DNA of 5,194 nucleotides from an uncultured Clostridia bacterium (lineage in GTDB: Bacteria > Bacillota > Clostridia > Christensenellales > Borkfalkiaceae): positions 1 to 5,194 of the forward strand of contig CAMORY010000015.1 of NCBI GenBank assembly GCA_946624395.1, written 5' to 3'. The position numbers were made by a program, and so were the translations under genes. Within the stretch, counting starts at the first letter, position 1, and every line of letters begins with the position of its first letter. A model generated the notes under the pieces. It made no database searches. It was not told the origin of the DNA and saw only the letters and a list, made by a program, of their open reading frames with translations. Shown here piece after piece: positions 1-5,194 of the stretch.

Positions 1-939
1 ATAGTGAAAAAGAAAGTGCCGTTCGGCGTTGTGGGCATAATATTCGAATCCCGCCCCAACGTGGCGGCGGACGGATTCGGACTTTCGTTAAAGACCAAAA
101 ACGCCGTAATTTTAAGGGGCGGCAGCGACGCGATAAAGTCTAATACCGCGATAGTGAAAGTTCTGCGCGGGGCGCTAAAGGCGGCGGGGATTGATGAAAA
201 CGCGGTAAGTTTAATAGAAGACTTGTCGCACGAAACGGCAAAGGCGTTTATGCGGCTTAATAAGTACGTGGACTTGCTTATTCCGCGCGGCGGTGCGGGG
301 CTTATAAAAACCGCGCTTGAAAATGCCACCGTTCCCATTATAGAAACAGGTACGGGCAACTGCCACGTTTACGTGGACGAGTTTGCAAAGCTCGAAATGG
401 CGGCGGACGTGATTTTTAACGCCAAAACCCAAAGGTACAGCGTTTGCAACGCCTGCGAATCGCTTGTTATACACGAAAAGATTGCCGAAAAGGTTTTGTC
501 CCTTATTTACGACAGGCTTTCCGAAAAACAGGTGGAAATGCGCTGCGATGAGACAAGTTTGCGGATTTTAAGCGGCAGAGAAAACGTCGTTCCCGCAACG
601 GAAGAAGATTTTTACACCGAGTACGGAGACGCGATAATTTCCGTAAAAGTTGTTGACAGCCTTGAAAGCGCGATTAGTCATATCAACGAACACTCCACCC
701 GCCACTCGGAAGCGATAATTACCGAAAATCTTTATAATGCCGAAAGATTTTTGAACGCCGTTGACAGCGCGTGCGTTTATCACAACGCGTCCACAAGGTT
801 TTCGGACGGGTTTGTCTTCGGGCTGGGTGCGGAAATAGGAATTTCCACGCAAAAACTGCACGCCCGCGGTCCTATGGGGCTTGACGCTTTAACCACCACG
901 AAATATATCGTAAAAGGCGACGGCGCGGTGAGAAGATAA
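1..939 (+). CDS. proA: Gamma-glutamyl phosphate reductase (ProA), C-terminal three quarters; 5' end outside the window
   Basis: ProA reduces gamma-glutamyl phosphate to glutamate 5-semialdehyde with NADPH, the second step of proline synthesis from glutamate, in the cytosol. The reading frame is open from base 1. The GTG at 4 is an internal valine codon, because the sequence there ([16 protein letters not shown]) already matches the family about 100 residues into the protein. About 312 codons remain of a family length near 415. Numbering from base 4, visible marks are the ILRGGSDA segment (36-43), [12 protein letters not shown] (114-125), [12 protein letters not shown] with the catalytic Cys148 (139-150), and the ProA signature V-x5-A-I-S-H-I-x2-H-S-T-x-H-S-E-x-I (217-238). 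The conserved end [15 protein letters not shown] (289-303) follows. A second cysteine three residues after the catalytic one makes a CxxC, which is unusual for the family as I know it. ProB is the natural upstream partner but lies outside the window if present. An intrinsic terminator closes the gene. Confidence 0.97.
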   Translation: MVKKKVPFGVVGIIFESRPNVAADGFGLSLKTKNAVILRGGSDAIKSNTAIVKVLRGALKAAGIDENAVSLIEDLSHETAKAFMRLNKYVDLLIPRGGAGLIKTALENATVPIIETGTGNCHVYVDEFAKLEMAADVIFNAKTQRYSVCNACESLVIHEKIAEKVLSLIYDRLSEKQVEMRCDETSLRILSGRENVVPATEEDFYTEYGDAIISVKVVDSLESAISHINEHSTRHSEAIITENLYNAERFLNAVDSACVYHNASTRFSDGFVFGLGAEIGISTQKLHARGPMGLDALTTTKYIVKGDGAVRR

Positions 940-963
940 AGAAAAAACGGATAGACATTTTGC

Positions 964-1000
964 AAAAACTCTTTGAATTTTCAAAGGGTTTTTTCTTTTT
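964..1000 (+). terminator. Intrinsic (rho-independent) terminator of proA
   Basis: The arm AACTCTTTGA (967-976) pairs with TCAAAGGGTT (981-990) with one G-U wobble and an ATTT loop. Three A-T pairs (964-966 with 991-993) can extend the stem. A T-tract broken by one C runs to 1000. The element starts 25 bases after the proA stop and lies before the hrcA promoter, so it should insulate the chaperone operon from proA readthrough. The stem is AT-rich, so termination may be incomplete. Confidence 0.85.
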
Positions 1001-1030
1001 AAAAAATATTTTTAAAATGTTAGCGTAAAA
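1001..1030 (+). promoter_or_regulatory. AT-rich stretch upstream of the -35 box, possible UP element
   Basis: Bases 1001-1018 are all A or T. They include the perfect 12-base palindrome AAAAATATTTTT (1002-1013), and the stretch ends a few bases before the -35 box. A and T tracts in this place can be contacted by the alpha subunits of RNA polymerase and strengthen a promoter. This is inferred from composition and position only; the tract may just be intergenic AT-richness next to the terminator. Confidence 0.35.
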
Positions 1031-1032
1031 CC

Positions 1033-1061
1033 TTGACAAACACAAATAATAAGAGTACAAT
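1033..1061 (+). promoter_or_regulatory. Sigma-A type promoter of the hrcA-grpE-dnaK-dnaJ operon
   Basis: A perfect -35 box TTGACA (1033-1038) is followed, after exactly 17 bases, by the -10 box TACAAT (1056-1061), which has one mismatch to TATAAT. The transcription start should fall near 1068, leaving a leader of about 66 bases before the hrcA ATG. The CIRCE operator starts about five bases after that start point. This is the usual arrangement for HrcA control: a strong housekeeping promoter held down by a repressor, with no need for an alternative heat-shock sigma factor. Confidence 0.92.
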
Positions 1062-1072
1062 TTATTCAAAAG

Positions 1073-1099
1073 TTAGCAGTTAGGCTTTTAGAGTGCTAA
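1073..1099 (+). promoter_or_regulatory. CIRCE operator (HrcA binding site)
   Basis: The element has the CIRCE form of two 9-base arms with a 9-base spacer. The right arm GAGTGCTAA (1091-1099) matches the consensus exactly. The left arm TTAGCAGTT (1073-1081) matches TTAGCACTC at seven of nine positions, differing at the third-last and last base. One further G-C pair (1072 with 1100) makes GTTAGCA / TGCTAAC perfectly symmetric. HrcA bound here would block transcription from the promoter just upstream. The repeat is also transcribed and could form a hairpin in the 5' leader. Only one CIRCE copy is seen in the window. Confidence 0.95.
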
Positions 1100-1120
1100 C
1101 AAAAAACTTTTAATATTGCC

Positions 1121-1132
1121 AAAGGTAAAGGT
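1121..1132 (+). promoter_or_regulatory. Ribosome binding site that decides the hrcA start
   Basis: Two AAAGGT hexamers lie in tandem (1121-1126 and 1127-1132) before ATG 1134. The first places its GG eight bases from the ATG. grpE has the same arrangement: AAAGGT at 2152-2157, with eight bases between GG and ATG 2165. Both copies lie downstream of the in-frame TTG at 1116, so they could not serve that codon. Confidence 0.7.
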
Positions 1133-1133
1133 C

Positions 1134-2153
1134 ATGAAACTCTCCGACAGAAAAAAGAAGATTTTGCAGTACGTCGTAGACGACTATATATCTACGGCGC
1201 AACCTGTTTCGAGCAAAAGCATAACGGAAAAGTATATGAAAGGCATTTCTTCGGCAACCGTACGGTCGGAACTTGCGGGGCTTGAAGAGATGGGATACCT
1301 TAACCAACTCCACACGTCGAGCGGCAGAGTGCCATCTATTGACGCGTATAAACTTTACGTTAGCGAACTTATGGATAAAAGCAAACTTACGCGTGAAGAA
1401 ACGGGGCTTATCCGCGCGGCGTTTAATAATCACGTGGACAGTTTAGAAACGGTTGTTAAAAACGCCGTGGACGTTATAAGCGAACTGACCGATTATACTT
1501 CGGTAGCGGTCGCTTCGCACAGCGGAAAGGAAAAAATCGTAAAAATTCAACTTTTCAGGTATAAGCCCGCGCAGGCGCTGCTACTGGTGCTTACCGAAAA
1601 CACTCTTATCCGAGACAAGTTTATAGAAATTCCCGAAAATATGACGGACGCGGAAATAGAAGACGCAAGCAGGTTTATGATGAAAGCGTTTGTCGGCAAG
1701 GCGCTTGACGAAGTTCTGTTAACGGGCAAAGCGGTTTGCGAAGAGTTTGCGTCTTACAGGGAAATTTTCGACGGGGTTATGGACGCTATCGAAGAGTACG
1801 TGGAGCGCGACAATGCGGACGTGGTTATAAAGGGTGAAAGCAAGATTTTAAATCACGATAACCTTGACGGGGAAAAGGTCAAAAATTTCCTGTCGGTGAT
1901 AACGAGCAAAGATAAACTCAAAGAACTTTTGACCGAGAGCGACGAGAATATAGAGATAAACATAAAAATAGGCGGCGAAGACGAAAACGTGCCGAAAGAC
2001 TGTTCGATAGTTTCCGCAACCTACTCCGCAAGCGGGGTAAAGGTGGGGACGTACGGGGTTATAGGCCCGCTTCGTATGGATTATCAAAAAGTCGTTTCGG
2101 TATTAGAAGGCGTCGGCAAAGTTTTAGAAGACATTATGAAGAATAAAAAATAA
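1134..2153 (+). CDS. hrcA: Heat-inducible transcription repressor HrcA
   Basis: HrcA binds CIRCE operators as a dimer and represses class I heat-shock genes; in the family its activity depends on the GroEL chaperonin. The protein is 339 residues from ATG 1134, close to the usual 340-350. The N-terminal winged-helix DNA-binding part (about 1-75) opens with the typical LSDRKKKILQYVVDDYI. It contains SSATVRSELAGLEEMGYL (39-56) as helix-turn-helix and HTSSGRVPS (60-68) as wing. A middle GAF-like and dimerisation region follows (about 100-260). The conserved end is SIVSATYSASGVKVGTYGVIGPLRMDY in segments from 291 to 317. A TTG at 1116 would add six residues (MPKVKV) but has no suitable ribosome site, and family N-termini begin at the chosen Met. 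The gene is first in the operon, directly behind its own operator, so it should be autoregulated. grpE follows after 11 bases. Confidence 0.97.
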   Translation: MKLSDRKKKILQYVVDDYISTAQPVSSKSITEKYMKGISSATVRSELAGLEEMGYLNQLHTSSGRVPSIDAYKLYVSELMDKSKLTREETGLIRAAFNNHVDSLETVVKNAVDVISELTDYTSVAVASHSGKEKIVKIQLFRYKPAQALLLVLTENTLIRDKFIEIPENMTDAEIEDASRFMMKAFVGKALDEVLLTGKAVCEEFASYREIFDGVMDAIEEYVERDNADVVIKGESKILNHDNLDGEKVKNFLSVITSKDKLKELLTESDENIEINIKIGGEDENVPKDCSIVSATYSASGVKVGTYGVIGPLRMDYQKVVSVLEGVGKVLEDIMKNKK

Positions 2154-2164
2154 AGGTAAAAAGC

Positions 2165-2686
2165 ATGGAAGAAAAGAAGAAGAAAAAACCCGAAAGCGCG
2201 GCGGAAGACAAGACGGCGGCGCTTATCGCGGAGAACGAAGCGCTTATAAAAGAAGTTGAAGACGCCAAAAGCAAAGCGGACGAATATAAAGACAAGTGGA
2301 TGAGAAACGTGGCGGAATTCGACAACTACAAAAAGCGCAACGCGAAATTGTGGCAGGACGCGTTTAACGAAGGGATAGCAAGCGTAATACTTAAAATTCT
2401 CGTCGTGGGCGACACGCTTGACAGGGCGCTATCGCTTGGGCTTGACGAAAAGACGCAGGCGGGTTTAGCGGGGATAAAGCGCAAGTTCGACGAAACGCTT
2501 TCTTCTCTCGAAATAGAAGAAATAAACCCCGTGGGCGAAGTTTTCGACCCGAATATTGCCGAAGCGGTAATGCAGGTGGAAAAAGGCGAAGAAGATACGA
2601 GCGACACGGTGAAACAGGTATTCGAAAAGGGATACAAACTTAAAGATAAGATTATAAGATACGCAAAGGTAAGCGTAGTCAAATAA
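2165..2686 (+). CDS. grpE: Nucleotide exchange factor GrpE (HSP70 cofactor)
   Basis: GrpE is a cytosolic dimer that opens the DnaK nucleotide-binding domain, releasing ADP and so resetting the chaperone cycle. The 173 residues begin with a charged, lysine-rich, probably disordered segment (1-16). A long helix/coiled coil (about 17-75) follows and includes AEFDNYKKR (50-58), the family's AEFxNYxKR motif. The helical part around DTLDRAL (83-89) corresponds to the usual DNLERAL. The C-terminal beta domain carries the GrpE signature: FDPNIAEAVMQVE (127-139) and then GYKLKDKIIRYAKVSV (156-171). The signature position usually held by His (NxHEA) is Ala132 here. The ribosome site AAAGGT overlaps the hrcA stop codon, which points to translation linked to hrcA. 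dnaK starts 27 bases after the stop. Confidence 0.97.
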   Translation: MEEKKKKKPESAAEDKTAALIAENEALIKEVEDAKSKADEYKDKWMRNVAEFDNYKKRNAKLWQDAFNEGIASVILKILVVGDTLDRALSLGLDEKTQAGLAGIKRKFDETLSSLEIEEINPVGEVFDPNIAEAVMQVEKGEEDTSDTVKQVFEKGYKLKDKIIRYAKVSVVK

Positions 2687-2713
2687 AATATAAGGACAAG
2701 GAGATTTATTATT

Positions 2714-4516
2714 ATGAAAACAATAGGTATCGATTTAGGAACGACAAACTCGTGCGTAGCCGTTATGGAAAACGGCGAACCGGTGGTAATAGCGAACGCT
2801 GAAGGCGCAAGAACAACGCCTTCGGTCGTAGGCTTCCAAAAAGACGGCGAAAGACTTGTGGGACAGGTGGCTAAACGTCAGGCGGTTTCTAACCCCGAAA
2901 GAACGGTGTCTTCTATTAAAAGACATATGGGTTCGGACTATAAGGTCGCAATCGACGGCAAGAACTACACCCCGCAGGAAATTTCCGCTATGATACTTTC
3001 TAAACTCAAAAAGGACGCGGAAGCGTACCTTGGCGGCACGGTAAAAGACGCTGTTATAACCTGCCCCGCGTACTTTACCGACAGTCAGCGTCAGGCGACT
3101 AAAGACGCGGGTAAGATTGCGGGACTTAACGTTCTCCGTATCATAAACGAACCGACGGCGGCGGCACTCTCCTACGGACTTGATAAAGAAGGCAAAACGC
3201 AGAAAGTTATAATTTACGATTTGGGCGGCGGCACGTTCGACGTTTCCATTATGGAAATAGGCGACGGCGTGTTCGAAGTTTTGGCTACCCACGGCAACAA
3301 TATGCTTGGCGGCGACGACTTCGATAAGAGAATTATGGACTATCTCGTTTCCGAATTCAAGGCAAAAGAAGGCATTGATTTATCGGGCGACAAACTCGCT
3401 ATGCAGAGATTAAAAGAAGCGGCTGAAAAGGCGAAAATCGAACTTTCGGGCATGAGCAAGACTAACATAAACCTTCCGTTCATTACGGCGGACGCAACGG
3501 GTCCTAAACATCTGGACGTAGATTTAACCAAGCAGAAATTCGACGCAATGACGCAGGACCTTGTCGAAGCAACCGTTATTCCTATGAAAAAGGCTATGGA
3601 AGACGCTAAACTTTCCTATTCCGATATAGACAAGGTAATTTTGGTCGGCGGTTCTACGCGTATCCCCGCGGTTATCGACGAAGTCAGAAAAATCACGGGC
3701 AAAGAACCCTTTAAGGGCATCAACCCCGACGAGTGCGTGGCTATCGGCGCGGCAATTCAGGGCGGCGTGCTGTCCGGCGAAGTTAAAGACGTGCTTTTGC
3801 TTGACGTAACCCCGCTTTCTTTGGGTATCGAAACCTTGGGCGGCGTATGCACCAAACTTATTGAAAGGAATACCACTATTCCCGTCAAGAAATCACAAGT
3901 ATTCTCCACGGCGGCGGATAATCAGACGCAGGTCGACATACACATTTTACAGGGCGAAAGAGAGTTCGCTAAAGATAATAAAACGCTCGGGCGTTTCGAA
4001 CTTACGGGTATTGCCCCCGCACCGCGCGGCGTACCGCAGATAGAAGTTTCCTTCGATATCGACGCTAACGGCATAGTCAACGTTTCGGCAAAAGACTTGG
4101 GAACGGGTAAATCGCAGAATATTACCATAACCGCGTCGAGCAATCTTTCCGAAGCGGACATCAATAAGGCGGTAAACGAAGCCAAGCAGTACGAAGAAGA
4201 AGACAAAAAGCGTAAAGAAGGCGTGGAATCCCACAACAAACTCGACGGTATGATATTCACCGTTGAAAAGACGTTGAAAGATTTGGGCGATAAAGTTTCC
4301 GCAGAAGATAAGGCTAAACTCGAAGAAGAAATCAAAACTGCGAAGACCGAACTTGACAGCAACGACAAAGACCGTATGGATAAAGCGTTCGAGAATTTAT
4401 CTAACGCGTCGCAAGGCGTGTTCGCTAAAATTTATCAACAGGCGCAAGGACAGAACCCGAACGGCGGCGGAGACGCTGGTGCAGGCGCGGGCGATACCGA
4501 GTTCCACCAGAATTGA
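2714..4516 (+). CDS. dnaK: Chaperone protein DnaK (HSP70)
   Basis: DnaK is the ATP-driven HSP70 chaperone that binds extended hydrophobic segments of unfolded proteins in the cytosol. The nucleotide-binding domain (about 1-357) has all three HSP70 signatures: [12 protein letters not shown] (6-17), [14 protein letters not shown] (167-180) and [17 protein letters not shown] (308-324). It also has NEPTAAA (145-151) and, by alignment, the catalytic Lys69. Residues 68-92 run straight from [11 protein letters not shown] into [11 protein letters not shown], without the insertion of about 24 residues that Gram-negative DnaKs carry there. The interdomain linker [15 protein letters not shown] (360-374) is intact. 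The beta-sandwich substrate domain (about 375-480) and helical lid (about 480-575) follow. The total of 600 residues is slightly short. The tail is a Gly/Ala linker ending in DTEFHQN, without the acidic EEV-type ending of many relatives. AAGGAG (2698-2703) is a strong ribosome site ten bases before the ATG. Confidence 0.99.
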   Translation: MKTIGIDLGTTNSCVAVMENGEPVVIANAEGARTTPSVVGFQKDGERLVGQVAKRQAVSNPERTVSSIKRHMGSDYKVAIDGKNYTPQEISAMILSKLKKDAEAYLGGTVKDAVITCPAYFTDSQRQATKDAGKIAGLNVLRIINEPTAAALSYGLDKEGKTQKVIIYDLGGGTFDVSIMEIGDGVFEVLATHGNNMLGGDDFDKRIMDYLVSEFKAKEGIDLSGDKLAMQRLKEAAEKAKIELSGMSKTNINLPFITADATGPKHLDVDLTKQKFDAMTQDLVEATVIPMKKAMEDAKLSYSDIDKVILVGGSTRIPAVIDEVRKITGKEPFKGINPDECVAIGAAIQGGVLSGEVKDVLLLDVTPLSLGIETLGGVCTKLIERNTTIPVKKSQVFSTAADNQTQVDIHILQGEREFAKDNKTLGRFELTGIAPAPRGVPQIEVSFDIDANGIVNVSAKDLGTGKSQNITITASSNLSEADINKAVNEAKQYEEEDKKRKEGVESHNKLDGMIFTVEKTLKDLGDKVSAEDKAKLEEEIKTAKTELDSNDKDRMDKAFENLSNASQGVFAKIYQQAQGQNPNGGGDAGAGAGDTEFHQN

Positions 4517-4532
4517 TTTTAAGAACTTAAAA
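4517..4532 (+). other. Short AT-rich inverted repeat right after the dnaK stop
   Basis: TTTTAAG (4517-4523) and CTTAAAA (4526-4532) are exact reverse complements separated by two bases. As RNA this would be a six-pair stem with a GAAC loop. It begins on the first base after the dnaK TGA. The weak pairing and AT-rich surroundings mean it may be chance. Confidence 0.3.
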
Positions 4533-4553
4533 TAAATATTAAGACATAAAAGC

Positions 4554-4594
4554 CGCGGAACTGAAAGGCAAAAATTGCCTTTCAGTTCAACGCG
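4554..4594 (+). other. Perfect stem-loop in the dnaK-dnaJ intergenic region
   Basis: GAACTGAAAGGCAA (4558-4571) is followed by the loop AAA (4572-4574) and then its exact reverse complement (4575-4588). CGCG (4554-4557) can pair with CGCG (4591-4594) across a two-A bulge, giving 18 pairs in all. No run of T follows on the + strand (the next bases are TTTAATAAAG), so it is not a classic intrinsic terminator. It lies 37 bases after the dnaK stop and 32 before the dnaJ start. By inference it could protect the 3' end of an upstream dnaK transcript, mark an RNA-processing site, or terminate partially so that dnaJ is made at a lower level than dnaK. Confidence 0.8.
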
Positions 4595-4626
4595 TTTAAT
4601 AAAGCACTTGGCTTAAAGGGTAAATT

Positions 4627-5194
4627 ATGGCTAAAAATTATTACGAAACTTTAGGCGTCGATAAAAACGCCACCCAAGACGACATAAAAAAGGCGTACAG
4701 AACGCTTGTAAAAAAATATCACCCCGATTTGCACCCGGGTGATGCCGCTGCGGCGGAAAAATTCAAGGAAATCAACGAGGCAAACGAAGTTCTGTCCGAC
4801 GAAAAACGCAGAAAAGAGTACGACTTTCAGCAGGAACACCCGAATATGGGCGGTTTCGGGGGCGCAGGCGGCGCGGGTTTTTCGGGCTTTTCCGATTTCG
4901 GCGATATATTCGGCGATATATTCGGCGGTTTCGGCGGCGGCAGACGTCAGCAACAGACCAAAACCAAGGGCGACGACATAACCATAGAAATTTCCCTTTC
5001 CTTTTTAGACGCGGCTAAAGGCTGCGTAAGAGAAGTCGTTTATAACAGGAACGAACCGTGCAAAGCGTGTAGCGGCACGGGCGCTAAAGGCGGCACGGCG
5101 TATAAGACCTGCGAAAAGTGCGGCGGTACGGGGCAAGTAGTTTATACGTCTTCTAACGGGTTTTTCCGTTCGCAGACCGTTCGCCCCTGTCCCG
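4627..5194 (+). CDS. dnaJ: Chaperone protein DnaJ (HSP40), N-terminal part; 3' end outside the window
   Basis: DnaJ delivers clients to DnaK and stimulates its ATPase. The frame from ATG 4627 stays open for 189 codons to the window edge, about half of a usual 370-390 residue protein. The J domain (about 1-70) opens with [10 protein letters not shown] and carries the essential HPD (32-34). A Gly/Phe-rich linker (about 75-105) contains the DIF-type segment [11 protein letters not shown]. The zinc-finger region starts with CKACSGTG (Cys145, Cys148) and CEKCGGTG (Cys162, Cys165); the third CxxCxGxG begins at Cys188 and is cut by the edge. These features mark a type I DnaJ rather than a J-domain-only protein. 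AAAGGG (4615-4620) is the ribosome site, six bases before the ATG. I see no clear promoter of its own, so it is probably the fourth gene of the hrcA operon, read through the upstream hairpin. Confidence 0.98.
   Translation, partial: MAKNYYETLGVDKNATQDDIKKAYRTLVKKYHPDLHPGDAAAAEKFKEINEANEVLSDEKRRKEYDFQQEHPNMGGFGGAGGAGFSGFSDFGDIFGDIFGGFGGGRRQQQTKTKGDDITIEISLSFLDAAKGCVREVVYNRNEPCKACSGTGAKGGTAYKTCEKCGGTGQVVYTSSNGFFRSQTVRPCP
4897..4920 (+). repeat. Perfect 12-bp tandem duplication inside the dnaJ Gly/Phe region
   Basis: TTCGGCGATATA occurs twice head to tail (4897-4908 and 4909-4920), encoding FGDI twice. TTCGGCGGT and TTCGGCGGC follow as partial copies. Repeated DIF-like motifs are normal in this part of DnaJ, so the protein feature is conserved. 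The exact identity at the DNA level suggests a recent duplication or correction, or simply shared codon preference. Confidence 0.85.

Noticed and set aside
4..6. GTG at 4 as a true start of proA
   Set aside because: The frame is open upstream and the protein matches ProA from the middle of its N-terminal domain, so this is an internal Val codon at the window edge.
1019..1025. GTTAGCG resembling a second CIRCE half-site upstream of the promoter
   Set aside because: There is no matching right arm at the required spacing, so it is only a partial match to one half.
1116..1133. TTG at 1116 as the hrcA start, adding six residues
   Set aside because: The AAAGGT ribosome site lies downstream of this codon and eight bases before ATG 1134, matching the spacing at grpE. 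HrcA proteins start at the motif that follows the ATG.
2735..3292. Long open frame (185 codons) on the - strand opposite dnaK
   Set aside because: It lies wholly opposite a certain gene, has no recognisable motif, and is low-complexity in the way expected from biased codon use on the other strand. The same holds for the - strand frames at 3922-4368, 3947-4234 and 2326-2682, and for those opposite proA and hrcA.
4513..4542. Possible internal promoter for dnaJ (TTGATT at 4513, TATTAA at 4537, 18-base spacer)
   Set aside because: Each box matches consensus at only four of six positions in a very AT-rich stretch, so chance is a sufficient explanation. Start-site mapping would settle it.
4554..4610. 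dnaK-dnaJ hairpin as a full intrinsic terminator ending the operon at dnaK
   Set aside because: No T-tract follows on the + strand, and dnaJ comes next with a good ribosome site and no convincing promoter of its own.
4739..4981. 80-codon + strand frame and a 100-codon - strand frame (4651-4953) after dnaK
   Set aside because: Both overlap the unmistakable dnaJ frame, which runs off the right edge without a stop codon and was confirmed by translating from ATG 4627.

Overview
The window carries the start of a class I heat-shock (HrcA/CIRCE) chaperone operon of a Gram-positive bacterium, preceded by the 3' part of a proline-biosynthesis gene. All genes are on the + strand. The best guess for the source is a member of the Firmicutes, probably Clostridia. 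The reasons are the gene order hrcA-grpE-dnaK-dnaJ, a CIRCE operator, a near-consensus sigma-A promoter, and a DnaK that lacks the insertion found early in the nucleotide-binding domain of Gram-negative DnaK proteins. Nothing in the window fixes the genus.

Layout: 1-939 is proA, entering from the left without its N-terminus. It ends in an intrinsic terminator (964-1000). An AT-rich stretch leads into a promoter (TTGACA at 1033, TACAAT at 1056, 17-base spacer). The CIRCE operator (1073-1099) follows, lying just downstream of the expected transcription start. Then come hrcA (1134-2153), grpE (2165-2686), dnaK (2714-4516) and dnaJ (4627 to the right edge, incomplete). The first three operon genes are spaced by 11 and 27 bases. 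The dnaK-dnaJ gap is 110 bases and contains a perfect 14-bp stem-loop without a T-tract. No other stretch of more than 300 bases lacks a gene.

How it works together: HrcA is expected to bind CIRCE and repress the whole operon, its own gene included. DnaK folds client proteins in an ATP cycle that DnaJ stimulates (hydrolysis, client delivery) and GrpE resets (nucleotide exchange). Heat-driven inactivation of HrcA would raise all of them together. ProA is functionally unrelated and is separated by a terminator.

This is a conserved housekeeping region, and I found no sign of an undescribed system, mobile element, CRISPR array or RNA gene. The points most worth a second look are small: the dnaK-dnaJ hairpin, the asymmetric CIRCE, a CxxC at the ProA active-site cysteine, a substituted signature position in GrpE and the unusual DnaK tail.
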